64,000 bases of DNA from Streptomyces asiaticus (GTDB lineage: Bacteria; Actinomycetota; Actinomycetes; Streptomycetales; Streptomycetaceae), in assembly GCF_018138715.1 (NCBI RefSeq), contig NZ_JAGSHX010000006.1:8804001-8868000 (forward strand), in the 5' to 3' direction. A program made the translations under genes and the position numbers. Below, one piece after another: positions 43,126-55,100 of the stretch. The notes beneath the pieces are model-generated. The model saw nothing but the letters and a program-made list of their open reading frames with translations, was not told the DNA's origin and ran no database searches. Position 1 is the first letter of the stretch. The number at the start of each line of letters is the position of its first letter.

Positions 43126-46100
43126 GTGGAGAATGAAGAGAAACTTCGTCATTACCTCAAAGAGGTCACGAAGGATCTGCGGCAGACCCGCCAGCGCTTG
43201 CAGGACGTCGAGGCGAAGAGCCGCGAGCCCATCGCCATCGTCGGCATGAGCTGCCGTTTCCCCGGTGGCATCGCAACGCCGGAAGCGCTGTGGGACCTGG
43301 TGCGCCAGGGCGGCGACGCGGTGTCGGAGTTCCCGACCGACCGCGGATGGGACACGGAGGGCCTCTACGACCCCGCGGGCGGCTCCGGGAAGTCGGTCAC
43401 CCGCCACGGCGGCTTCCTGTGCGGCGTCGCCGATTTCGACGCCGCGCTCTTCGGGATCTCTCCCCGTGAGGCCCTCGCGATGGACCCGCAGCAGCGGCTG
43501 ATGCTGGAGACGTCCTGGGAAGCGTTCGAGCGGGCCGGTGTCAACCGTGACGCGGTGCGGGGCAGCCGGACCGGGGTGTTCATCGGCACCAACGGCCAGG
43601 ACTACGCGACACTGCTCAGCGCCGCCCGGGACGATGTGCAAGGCCACCTCGGCACGGGCAGCGCGGCCAGTGTGCTCTCGGGACGGATCGCCTACACCTT
43701 CGGTCTCGAAGGGCCGACGGTCACCGTGGACACCGCGTGCTCGTCCTCACTGATCGCCCTGCACCTGGCCGTCCAGGCACTGCGCAACGGGGAGTGCGAG
43801 CTGGCGCTGGCGGGCGGCGTCACGGTGATGACGACGACGAACACCTTCGTCGAGCTGTCCAAGCAGGGCGGGCTGGCCCCGGACGGCCGGTCCAAGGCGT
43901 TCGCGGCGGCGGCGGACGGCACCGGCTGGGGTGAGGGCGCCGGGATGCTGCTGGTGGAGCGGCTGTCCGACGCCGAACGGCACGGTCACCCGGTGCTGGC
44001 GGTGGTGCGTGGTACCGCCGCCAACCAGGACGGCGCGTCGAACGGGCTGACCGCGCCCAACGGGCCCTCCCAGCGCCGGGTCATCCGCGCGGCGTTGTCC
44101 AACGCCCAGCTGTCCACAGGCGATGTCGACGTGGTGGAGGCACACGGCACCGGCACCCGGCTCGGCGACCCGATCGAGGCACAGGCCCTGCTGGACACCT
44201 ACGGCCAGGGCCGGGACCGGCCGCTGTGGCTCGGATCGGTCAAGTCGAACCTGGGACACACCCAGGCCGCCGCGGGTGTCGCCGGGGTCATCAAGATGGT
44301 GCTCGCCATGCGCCACGGTGTGCTGCCGCGCACCCTGCACGTGGACGAACCGACCCCGCATGTGGACTGGTCCGCCGGGGCGGTGCGGCTGCTGACCGAG
44401 CGGACCCCGTGGCCGGAGACCGACCGGCCGCGCAGGGCGGGCGTCTCCGCCTTCGGAGTGAGCGGCACCAACGCCCATGTGATCGTGGAGCAGGCACCGG
44501 AGGCCGAGCCCATCGAGCCGCCCCGGACCGATCCGGTGACGGTGCCCTGGGTGCTCTCGGGCCAGGGCGAAGCCGGTCTGCGGGCGTTCGCGGCCCGGCT
44601 CGCCGACGTGGCCACCGAAGCGCACCCCGGCGACCTGGGATGGACCCTGGCCACCACCCGCTCGGCGCTGCCGCACCGTGCGGTGGTGATCGGATCCACA
44701 CCGGAGGAACTCCGGAGCGGCCTCGCGGCGGTGGCCGCCGGAGAGCCGGCCTCGAACGTGGTGGAGGGAGTGGCCGGCTCCGACACCGGCGTGGTCTTCG
44801 TCTTCCCGGGGCAGGGCTCGCAGTGGGCCGGTATGGCCGTGGAACTGCTGGACTCCTCCCCGGCCTTCGCCCGCCGGTTCGCCGAATGCGCCCGTGCCCT
44901 GGAGACACACCTCGACTGGTCCATCGAGGACGTGGTGCGCTCCGCGCCCGGTGCGCCCTCGCTCGACCTCATCGAGGTCGTCCAGCCGGTCCTGTTCACC
45001 ATGATGGTGTCCCTCGCCGAGCTGTGGGCCTCCTACGGGGTCACTCCATCGGCCGTGGTCGGCCACTCCCAGGGCGAGATCGCGGCGGCCTGTGTGGCCG
45101 GGGCGCTGTCGCTGGAGGACGCGGCCAAGGTGGTGGTGTTGCGCAGCCGCCTCTTCGCCGAAACGCTGGTGGGCAACGGCGCCATCGCCTCGGTCGCCCT
45201 CCCGGCGGAACAACTGGCCACCCGGATCGAGCCGTGGGGCGAGCGCCTCGTGGTGGCCGGGGTGAACGGGCCCGCGGCTGCCACGGTGGCCGGCGACCCC
45301 CAGAGCCTCGAGGAGTTCGTCGCCGCGTGCACGGCGGACGGCGTACGCGCCCGCGTCGTGCCCGCCACCGTGGCCTCCCACGGCCCGCAGGTCGAACCGC
45401 TGCGGGAACGGCTGCTCGCCCTGCTGGCCGACGTGGCGCCACGCCAGTCCACCGTCCCGTTCTACTCCACGGTGACCGGCGGACTCCTGGACACCACCGA
45501 ACTCGACGCGGACTACTGGTTTTGGAACGCCCGTAAGCCGATCGACTTCCTCGGCGCGCTCCGGGCGCTGTTCGCCGACGGCCACCGCGTCTTCGTGGAA
45601 TCGAGCACCCACCCCGCCCTGACCATGGGGGTCCAGCACACCGCGGACGCCTCCGGCGAGTCCGTGGAGGTCACCGGCTCGCTGCGGCGTGGCGAGGGCG
45701 GGCTCGCCCAGTTCCACTCGGCCGTGGCCCGGCTGCATGTGCACGGGGTACGGGTGGACTGGTCCGCGGCCTTCGGGGCGGCACGGCGGGTGGAGCTGCC
45801 GACCTACCCCTTCCAGCGGGAGCGTTACTGGCTGACGCCCCGGCCCGGCCAGGGCGACGCCTCCGCCCTGGGGCTGGGCGCGCTCGACCATCCCCTGCTG
45901 GGGGCCACGGTCGTGCTGCCCGAGTCCGGCGGTTGCCTGCTCACCGGCCGGCTGTCCCTGGCCGGCCACCCCTGGCTGGCCGATCACGCCCTCTCCGGTG
46001 TGGTGTTGCTGCCGGGTACGGGGTTTGTGGAGTTGGTGTTGCAGGCGGGGTTGAGGTGGGGGTGTGGGGTGGTTGAGGAGTTGACTTTGGAGGGGCCGTT

Positions 46101-49100
46101 GGTGGTTCCGGAGCGGGGTGAGGTTGAGGTTCAGGTTTCGGTGGGTGGTGTGGATGGGGCGGGGTGTCGGTCGGTGTCGGTGTTTTCGTGTCGTGGGGGT
46201 GAGTGGGTTCGGCATGCGGTGGGTGTGCTTGGGGTGGGTGAGGGTGTGGTGCCGGGTGGGGAGGTGTGGCCGCCGGTGGGTGCGGAGTGGGTTGGGGTGG
46301 AGGGGGTGTATGGGGTTTTGGCGGAGCGGGGGTATGCGTATGGGCCGGTGTTCCAGGGGTTGCGGGACGCCTGGCGTAGGGGAGACGAAGTCTTCGTCGA
46401 GGTGGAGGTACCGGCGGAGGCGCGGGGCGATGCGGCTCGCTGCGCCATCCATCCCGCGCTGCTCGACGCCGCGCTCCACGGTGTGCGATTCGGCGGCTTC
46501 GTATCCGACGACGACCAGGCTTATGTCCCGTTCTCCTGGACCGGCGTCACGCTGCACGCGGTCGGTGCGACGGCCCTGCGCGTCACACTGTCCCCGGCAG
46601 GACGCGACGCGATCGCCCTCCGGGCCACGGACACCACCGGTGCGCCGGTCCTGTCGGCACGCTCACTGGCCCTGCGACCGGTCTCCGCCCAGCAGCTGAA
46701 CGACACGCGGGGGAGCAGGACTGATGCCCTCCATCGGGTGGAGTGGGTGGACGCACCTGGAACGGTGGCGGTGGGGGGCGAGGTGGCGCCGCGGACCGAG
46801 GTGGTGCGGGTCGTCTCCGACGGTCCGGATGTGGTGGGTGAGGCGTACCGGCATGTGCTTGAGGTTCTGGAGCGGGTGCAGGCGTGGGTGGCGGATGAGG
46901 ATCTGGCGGGTGAGCGGTTGGTGGTGGTGACGCGGGGCGCCGCCGACGCGGGTGATGGTGTGGAGGACCTGGCTGGGGCCGCGGTGTGGGGCCTGGTGCG
47001 GTCCGCGCAGTCGGAGAACCCAGGGCGTGTGGTGCTGGTGGACACCGATGACCTGGACGGAGTCGACAGTCTGCTTCCCGGGGTGCTGGCTCTGGGTGAG
47101 GAGCAGGTGCTGGTGCGGTCGGGTGCGGTGCGGGTGCCGCGTCTGGGCCGGGTGCCGGGTGAGGTGCCGGGTGAGGTGTCGGGTGGGTTCGGTTCTGGTG
47201 CGGTGTTGGTCACGGGTGGCACTGGTGTGCTGGGTGGTTTGGTGTCGCGGCATCTGGTGGCACGGCATGGGGTGAGCAGGCTGGTGCTGCTGTCGCGGCG
47301 TGGTGCGGAGGCCGAAGGCGCGGCGGAGTCGCGGGAGGAGCTGGAGGCTGCGGGCGCCGAGGTGCTGATCGCGGCGTGTGACGCCGCGGATCGTGAGGCG
47401 CTGGCCGGGGTGTTGTCCGGGCTGCCGGCGGACTTCGCCTTGAGCGGTGTGGTGCATGCGGCGGGTGTGCTGGATGACGGGTTGCTCACGTCGCTGACGC
47501 GTGAGCGGGTCGAGCCGGTGTTGCGGGCGAAGGTGGACGCGGCGTGGAATCTGCACGAGCTGACCACGGGCATGGATCTGTCGGCGTTTGTGTTGTTCTC
47601 ATCCGCGGCGGGTGTTCTGGGCAACGCGGGCCAGGGCAGTTATGCGGCGGCGAACGGGTTCCTGGACGCGCTGGCGGCTCATCGGCGGGCGCGGGGACTG
47701 TCCGCGGTGTCGATCGCATGGGGCTTCTGGGAAGAACGCAGCGAACTGACCCAGCACCTGTCGGCCGACGATCTGGCGCGTGCCCACGCGGTGCCGATGC
47801 CCACCTCCCAGGCACTGGACCTGTTCGACGCGGCACTCGCCGCCCACGAGCCGATGGTGCTGGCCGCACCCCTGAACCCGCAGGCATGGTCGGACGCCGG
47901 CCATCTGCCTCCCGTCCTGCGCGACCTGGTCCGGCCGCGGATCCGGCGCGCGGCGGAGACCACCGACGCCCCTGAATCGGCCTCCGCGCTCGGACACCGG
48001 CTGGCCGCCGTGGACCGCTCCGAGTGGGACCAGGTCGTACGCGAACTCGTGCGCAACCACATCGCGGCGGTGCTGCGCCATGCCTCCGCGGAGTCGGTCG
48101 ACACCTCGCGGACCTTCCAGGAGATCGGCTTCGACTCGCTGACCGCCGTGGAACTGCGCAACCGGATCAGCGCCGCCACGGGCGTACGGCTGCCCGCCAC
48201 CGCCGTGTTCGACTATCCGACACCGCAGGCGCTGGCCGAGTACCTGCTCGCCGAAGTCCTCGGAAAGGACAGCGCCGCCGCCGCGGCACCCGCCGGAACC
48301 GCCCTCGTCGCCGACGATCCCATCGTCATCGTCGGAATGAGCTGCCGCTACCCCGGCGGGATCACTTCGCCGGAAGCGCTGTGGGACCTGGTGCGCTCGG
48401 ACGGCGATGCCATATCCGTCCTGCCGGCCGACCGAGGATGGGACCTGGACGGTCTCTACGACCCGGATCCGGACCGCACCGGTACGTCGTACGCCCGCAG
48501 CGGTGGATTCGTCTATGACGCGGCCGAGTTCGACGCCGCCTTCTTCGGGATCTCGCCGCGCGAGGCCGCCGCCATGGACCCGCAGCAGCGGCTGCTGCTG
48601 GAAACCTCATGGGAGGCGTTCGAGCGCGCGGGCATCCCCGCCACCTCCGTCAAGGGCGAGCGGATCGGCGTGTTCACCGGGGTGATGCACCACGACTACC
48701 TCACCCGCCTGTCAACCACACCGGACGCTGTCGAGGGCTATCTGGGCACGGGCGCGGCAGCGGGCGTCGCCTCGGGCCGCGTGGCGTACACCTTCGGCCT
48801 CGAGGGGCCGGCGGTCACCGTGGACACCGCCTGCTCGTCGTCGCTGGTGGCCCTGCACCTCGCCGTACAGGCGCTGCGCCTCGGCGAGTGCTCGCTCGCG
48901 CTGGCCGGTGGTGTGACGGTGATGTCCACGCCCACCGTCTTCGTGGAGTTCTCCCGTCAACGCGGACTCGCGCCGGACGGCAGGTGTAAGGCGTTCGCGG
49001 GAGCGGCGGACGGCACCGGATTCGCCGAAGGCATCGGCATGCTGCTGGTCGAACGGCTCTCGGACGCACGGCGCAACGGACACCCCGTCCTGGCCGTGGT

Positions 49101-52100
49101 GCGGGGCAGTGCGGTGAATCAGGATGGTGCGTCGAATGGGTTGACGGCGCCGAATGGTCCGTCGCAGCAGCGGGTGATCCGGCAGGCGCTGGCGAGCGCG
49201 GGGCTCGCGGCCGGGGATGTCGATGCGGTGGAGGCGCACGGTACGGGTACGACGCTGGGTGATCCGATCGAGGCGCAGGCGTTGCTGGCCACCTATGGTC
49301 AGGGCCGGGATGCGGACCGGCCGTTGCTGCTGGGGTCGATCAAGTCGAATATCGGTCACACTCAGGCGGCCGCGGGTGTCGCCGGTGTGATCAAGATGGT
49401 GATGGCGCTGCGCCATGGTGTGCTGCCGCGGAGTCTGCACATCGACGAGCCCACTCCCCACGTGGACTGGTCCACCGGCGCGGTGGAGCTCCTGAGCGAA
49501 CAGACGGCATGGCCGGAGGCCGGGCGGCCCCGCCGGGCCGGTGTGTCGTCGTTCGGCATCAGTGGAACGAACGCGCACCTGATCCTTGAGCAGGCGCCGC
49601 TGCCGACGGCAGCGGAGCGGCCCGCTGACGCCGAGCCCGCTCCTGTCGAGCCCGCTCAGGTCAAGCCCGCTCAGGTCAAGCCCGCTCAGGTCAAGCCCGG
49701 CGACGCGGAGCCTGGCGACCTGGAGACCGGTGCGGCCGAGCCTGCCGCGGTGGTCCCGTGGATCGTCTCGGGACGCGACCGGCACGCCCTGCGCGCCCAG
49801 GCGGAACGACTGCGCGCACACGTGGTGAGCCACCCTGACCGAAGCGTGGCGGACATCGGTTTCTCGCTGCTGACCAGCCGCGCCGTGCTGGAGCACCGAG
49901 CGGTGGTACTCGGCGGTGACCATGCCGAACTGCTGGCCGGTCTGACGGCCCTGGCACGGGACGAACCCGCACCTGGCGTGGTGGAGGCCCTGGACGCGGC
50001 CGAGCCGGGACGCAAAGTGGTGTTCGTCTTCCCCGGCCAGGGGTCGCAGTGGGCCGGGATGGCGCTGGAACTGCTGGAGTCCTCGCCCGTGTTCGCACGC
50101 CGGATGGGCGAGTGCGCCGGCGCCCTGGCCTCGCTGGTGGAGTGGTCGCTGCCGGACGTGCTGGCGGATGAGCGGGCGCTGGCCCGTGTCGACGTGGTGC
50201 AGCCGGTGCTGTGGGCGGTGATGGTGTCGCTGGCCGAGCTGTGGCGTTCGTACGGTGTGGTGCCGTCGGCGGTGGTGGGTCACTCGCAGGGTGAGATCGC
50301 GGCGGCGTGCGTGGCGGGCGGCCTGTCCCTGGCGGACGGGGCGCGGGTGGTCGTGCTGCGCGGCAAGGCGCTGCTCGCCTTGTCGGGCCGGGGCGGAATG
50401 GTGTCCGTTCCGGTGCCCGCCGACCGGCTGCGGGACCGGCCCGGGGTCTCCATCGCGGCGATGAACGGCCCGTCCTCGACAGTGGTGTCCGGCGGCGACG
50501 AGGCGCTGGACGCGGTGCTGGCGGAGTTCCCGGCGGCCAAGCGCATCCCGGTGGACTACGCCTCCCACTCGCCCCAGATCGACGACATCCGGGACGAACT
50601 GCTGAAGGCCCTGGCGCCGATCGAGCCGCGCGCCGCGGCGATCCCCTTCCACTCCACGGTGACCGGACGGCCCATCGACACCGCCGACCTGGACGCGGAC
50701 TACTGGTATCGCAATCTGCGCGAGACCGTGGAGCTCGAGCGGGTCACCCGTGCGGTGATCGAGGACGGCCACCACACCTTCATCGAGATCAGCCCCCACC
50801 CGGTGCTGACCACGGGCCTGCGCGAAACACTCGACGACGCGGACGCGCACGGCGGTCTCGTACTCGCCTCACTGCGCCGGGACGACGGTGGTCTCACCCG
50901 CTTCCTCACCGCCTTGGCCGAGGCGTACGCACACGGCGTCGAGGTCGACTGGCTGCCGCTGTTCCCGGGCGCCCGCCGGGTGGATCTGCCGACGTACGCC
51001 TTCCAGCGCGAGCGCTACTGGCTGGACGCGCCCGCCGCCGAGGCCCCCACCAGCGCGATCGACGCGGAATTCTGGGCCGCCGTCGAGCGCGAGGACCTCG
51101 AGTCGCTCGCCGCGACGCTGCGCGTCGACGGGCAGCCGTTGCGTGAAGTGCTGCCCGCCCTGTCCCAGTGGCGGCGCGAACGCCGTGACGTCTCCACCAT
51201 CGACTCATGGCGTTACACGATCCGGTGGAAGCCGCTCACCCCGCCCGCCACTTCGGCCACCGGCATCTGGCTGGTCGTGGTCTCCCATGCCGAGGCCGGG
51301 CACGAGTGGGTCGCGGGGGTGACCGATGCGCTGACCCGTCACGGTGCCGAGCCGCTCGTGGTGGTTCTCGGCGAGCCCGAACTGGACCGTGCCGCGCTGG
51401 CGGCCCGGCTGGGCGGCGTACTGGCCGACACCCCCAGGATCAGCGGTGTGGTGTCGCTGACCGCGTTGGACGAGAGCCCGCACCCCGCGTACCCCTCGGT
51501 CCCCCAGGGATACGCGATGACGCTGTTGCTCTCGCAGGCGCTCGGGGACGCCGGGGTGGAAGCTCCGCTGTGGTGCCTCACCCAGCGCGGCGTCTCGCTC
51601 GGCGATGCCGGGGGCAGTGGCAGCGGCCGTGGCAGTAGCAGCGGCAGTGGCGACGGCACGGGCAAGGACAAGGGCGATGTGGCCGTCAGCCGGAAACAGG
51701 CCCTGACCTGGGGTCTCGGCAAGGTGATCGCCCTGGAACAGCCCCTGCGCTGGGGCGGTTTGATCGACCTGCCGGAGGGCGTGGCCCCGCAAACCCAGGA
51801 GCACCTTGCCGGTGTGCTGTCCGGCACCTCGGACGAGGACCAGGTGGCGATCCGCCCGACGGGGCTCTTCGGCCGCAGGCTGGCCCACGCGCCGGCCCGC
51901 GAGCGCGGCGGGAGCTGGCAACCCCGTGGCACCGTACTGGTCACCGGCGGCACCGGAGCGCTGGGCGGCCATGTCGCCCGGTGGCTGGCCGGACAGGGCG
52001 CTGAACACGTCGTGCTGACCAGTCGCCGGGGCATGGCCGCGCCCGGCGCCGAGCGGCTGGTCGGGGAGCTGGAGGCGCTCGGCGCCCGGGTGACGGTGGC

Positions 52101-55100
52101 GGCGTGCGACGTCGGTGACCGGGACGCCCTGGCCGGGTTGCTGGCCGAGATCGGCCCGCTGACCGCTGTGGTGCACACCGCGGCGGTGCTCGACGACGGC
52201 ACGCTGAACTCGCTCACCACCGACCAGCTGCAACGCGTACTGCGTGTCAAGACCGACGGCGCGGTGCATCTGCACGAACTGACGCGGGACATGGAGCTGT
52301 CCGCGTTCGTGCTCTTCTCCTCGCTGTCCGGCACTCTGGGCGCACCCGGACAGGGCAACTACGCACCCGGCCACGTCTTCGTGGACACGCTGGCCGAACA
52401 GCGGCGGGCCGAGGGCCTGGTGGCCACCTCCATCGCCTGGGGGCTGTGGGCCGGCGACGGCATGGGCGAGGGCGGCGTGGGCGACGTGGCCCGCCGGCAT
52501 GGCGTACCGGAGATGGCACCGGAGATGGCGGTCGCCGCCATGGCACGCGCCGTCGAACAGGACGACACCGTCGTCACGGTGGCGGAGATCGACTGGGACC
52601 GGCACTACGTCGCGTTCACCGCGACCCGCCCCAGCCCGCTGCTGGCCGACCTCCCCGAGGTGCGTGCGCTGGTCGACGCCGGAGTCGGCCAGGGGAGCGC
52701 CGACCCCGGCCACGAGCGCCCGGAATTCGCGGAGCGGCTCGCCGGGATGGCCGAGACCGACCGGAACCACGCGCTGCTGGACCTGATCCGGCGCCATGTA
52801 GCGGTCGTGCTCGGGCACACCGGCCCGGACGCGATCGACCCCGGCCGGGCCTTCCACGAGATCGGCTTCGACTCGGTCACCGCGGTCGAACTGCGCAACC
52901 GGCTCAACCGGGCCACCGGCCTGCGGCTGCCCGCCACCGTGACGTTCGACCGGCCCACCCCGCTGGCGATGGCGCAGTACCTCCGCGGCGAACTGCTGCA
53001 CGACGCCCAGGACCGATCGGCCCCGGCCCTCCCGGTCCGCGCGACCGGTGCGGTGGACGACGAACCCATCGCGATCGTGGGGATGAGCTGCCGCTTCCCC
53101 GGGGACGTCGCATCCCCCGAGGACCTGTGGCGCCTGCTCGCCGACGGCTCCGATGCCATCGGCGAGTTCCCCGAGAACCGGGGCTGGGACACCGCGCACC
53201 TCTTCCACCCGGACCCCGACCACCGAGGCACCTCCTCCACCCGGGCGGCCGCGTTCCTCTCCGGCGCCGGTGAGTTCGACGCCGGATTCTTCGGGATATC
53301 CCCGCGGGAAGCGGTGGCGATGGACCCGCAACAGCGGCTCCTGCTCGAAGTGTCATGGGAGGCGCTGGAGCGGGCCGGGATCGACCCCATGACCCTGCGG
53401 GGCAGCGAGACCGGCGTGTTCACGGGGACGAACGGCCAGGACTACGCGTCGTTGCTGAAGGCGGACGAGACGGGTGACTTCGAGGGCCGGGTGGGTACCG
53501 GCAACTCGGCATCGGTCATGTCCGGCCGGATCTCCTACGTCCTCGGTCTCGAAGGCCCCGCGCTGACCGTGGATACGGCGTGCTCGTCGTCGCTGGTGGC
53601 ATTGCACCTGGCGGTGCGGGCCCTGCGGTCGGGCGAGTGCTCACTGGCCCTGGCGGGCGGCGCGAGCGTCATGACGACCGCCGGCATCTTCGTGGAGTTC
53701 TCCCGTCAGCGCGCGTTGGCGGCCGATGGGCGCTGCAAGGCGTTCGCGGCGGCGGCGGACGGCACCGGCTGGGGTGAGGGTGCCGGAATGCTGGTGGTGG
53801 AGCGGTTGTCCGATGCGGAGCGGCTTGGGCATCGGGTGTTGGCGGTGGTGCGTGGCAGTGCGGTGAATCAGGATGGTGCGTCGAATGGGTTGACGGCGCC
53901 GAATGGTCCGTCGCAGCAGCGGGTGATCCGGCAGGCGCTGGCGAGCGCGGGGCTCGCGGCCGGGGATGTCGATGCGGTGGAGGCGCACGGTACGGGTACG
54001 ACGCTGGGTGATCCGATCGAGGCGCAGGCGTTGCTGGCCACCTATGGTCAGGGCCGGGATGCGGACCGGCCGTTGCTGCTGGGGTCGATCAAGTCGAATA
54101 TCGGTCACACTCAGGCGGCCGCGGGTGTCGCCGGTGTGATCAAGATGGTGATGGCGCTGCGCCATGGTGTGCTGCCGCGGAGTCTGCACATCGACGAGCC
54201 CACTCCCCACGTGGACTGGTCCACCGGCGCGGTGGAGCTCCTGAGCGAACAGACGGCATGGCCGGAGAACACACGGCCCCGCCGCGCCGGGGTGTCCGCC
54301 TTCGGCGTGAGCGGCACCAACGCGCATGTGATTCTGGAGCAGGCCCCCGAGCCGACCGCCGAGCCCGAGTCCGGGCCCGAGTTCTCGCCGGAACGCGACG
54401 AACCGGGGGCCGTGCCGTGGGTGGTGACGGGTGCGAGCGAGGCCGGTGTCCGCGCACAAGCCGCGCGCCTCATGGCCTTCGTCGACGACCGGCCGGAACT
54501 CCGCCCGGCGGACATCGGCTGGTCGCTGGCCTCGACCCGCGCGGCCCTGTCGCACCGAGCCGTCGTCGTGGGCGCGGACCGTGCGGAACTGCTGCGTGAG
54601 CTGGAGGCCGTGGCCAGTGGCAGTGCCACGGTCGGCGAGGCCCGCATGCGTTCCGGGGTGGTGTTCGTCTTCCCGGGGCAGGGGTCGCAGTGGGCCGGAA
54701 TGGCGTTGGAACTGCTGGAGCATTCGCCGGTGTTCGCGGGGCGGATGCGTGAATGCGCGGATGCGCTTGGGCCGTTCGTCGAGTGGTCGTTGTTCGATGT
54801 GTTGGGTGATGAGGTGGCGTTGGGGCGGGTTGATGTGGTGCAGCCGGTGTTGTGGGCGGTGATGGTGTCGTTGGCTGAGTTGTGGTGTTCGTTTGGTGTG
54901 GTGCCGTCGGTGGTGGTGGGTCATTCGCAGGGTGAGATTGCTGCGGCGTGTGTGGCGGGTGGTCTGTCGCTGGAGGACGGTGCGCGTGTGGTGGCCTTGC
55001 GGAGCAGGGCGTTGCTGGCTCTGTCGGGTCGGGGTGGGATGGTGTCGGTTCCGGTGGCTGCTGACCGGCTGCGGGGTCGTGTGGGGTTGTCGGTGGCGGC

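Larger units (their letters stand above)
43225..48240 (+). other. PKS module 4: KS-AT(atypical)-DH-KR-ACP
   Basis: KS Cys codon is 43738-43740. AT has GHSQGE (45061) but VASHG (45370) in place of YASHS, so an extender other than plain methylmalonyl, perhaps ethylmalonyl, is possible. DH has [10 protein letters not shown] (45985-46014) and DAALH (46465). KR has GGTGVLG (47215) and LDD (47470-47478), B-type. ACP Ser is 48136-48138. Confidence 0.87.
48313..52985 (+). other. PKS module 5: KS-AT(methylmalonyl)-KR-ACP
   Basis: KS Cys codon is 48832-48834. AT has GHSQGE (50278) and YASHS (50557). KR has GGTGALG (51946) and LDD (52189-52197), B-type, but the conserved Asn of YAPGN is His (codon 52372-52374). 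ACP Ser is 52873-52875. A Gly/Ser-rich stretch near 51610-51660 interrupts the structural KR subdomain. Predicted unit: methyl with a beta-hydroxyl, provided the KR is active. Confidence 0.85.

Noticed and set aside
39907..43647. 1246-residue minus-strand frame opposite PKS modules 3 and 4
   Set aside because: It spans the gap between two real plus-strand genes and is rich in His/Arg/Gln/Pro; an antisense shadow of KS/AT/KR codons.
29631..54267. Repeated KS and AT segments considered as insertion elements or CRISPR-like repeats
   Set aside because: They are coding parts of homologous PKS domains in frame, without inverted ends, transposase or regular short spacing.
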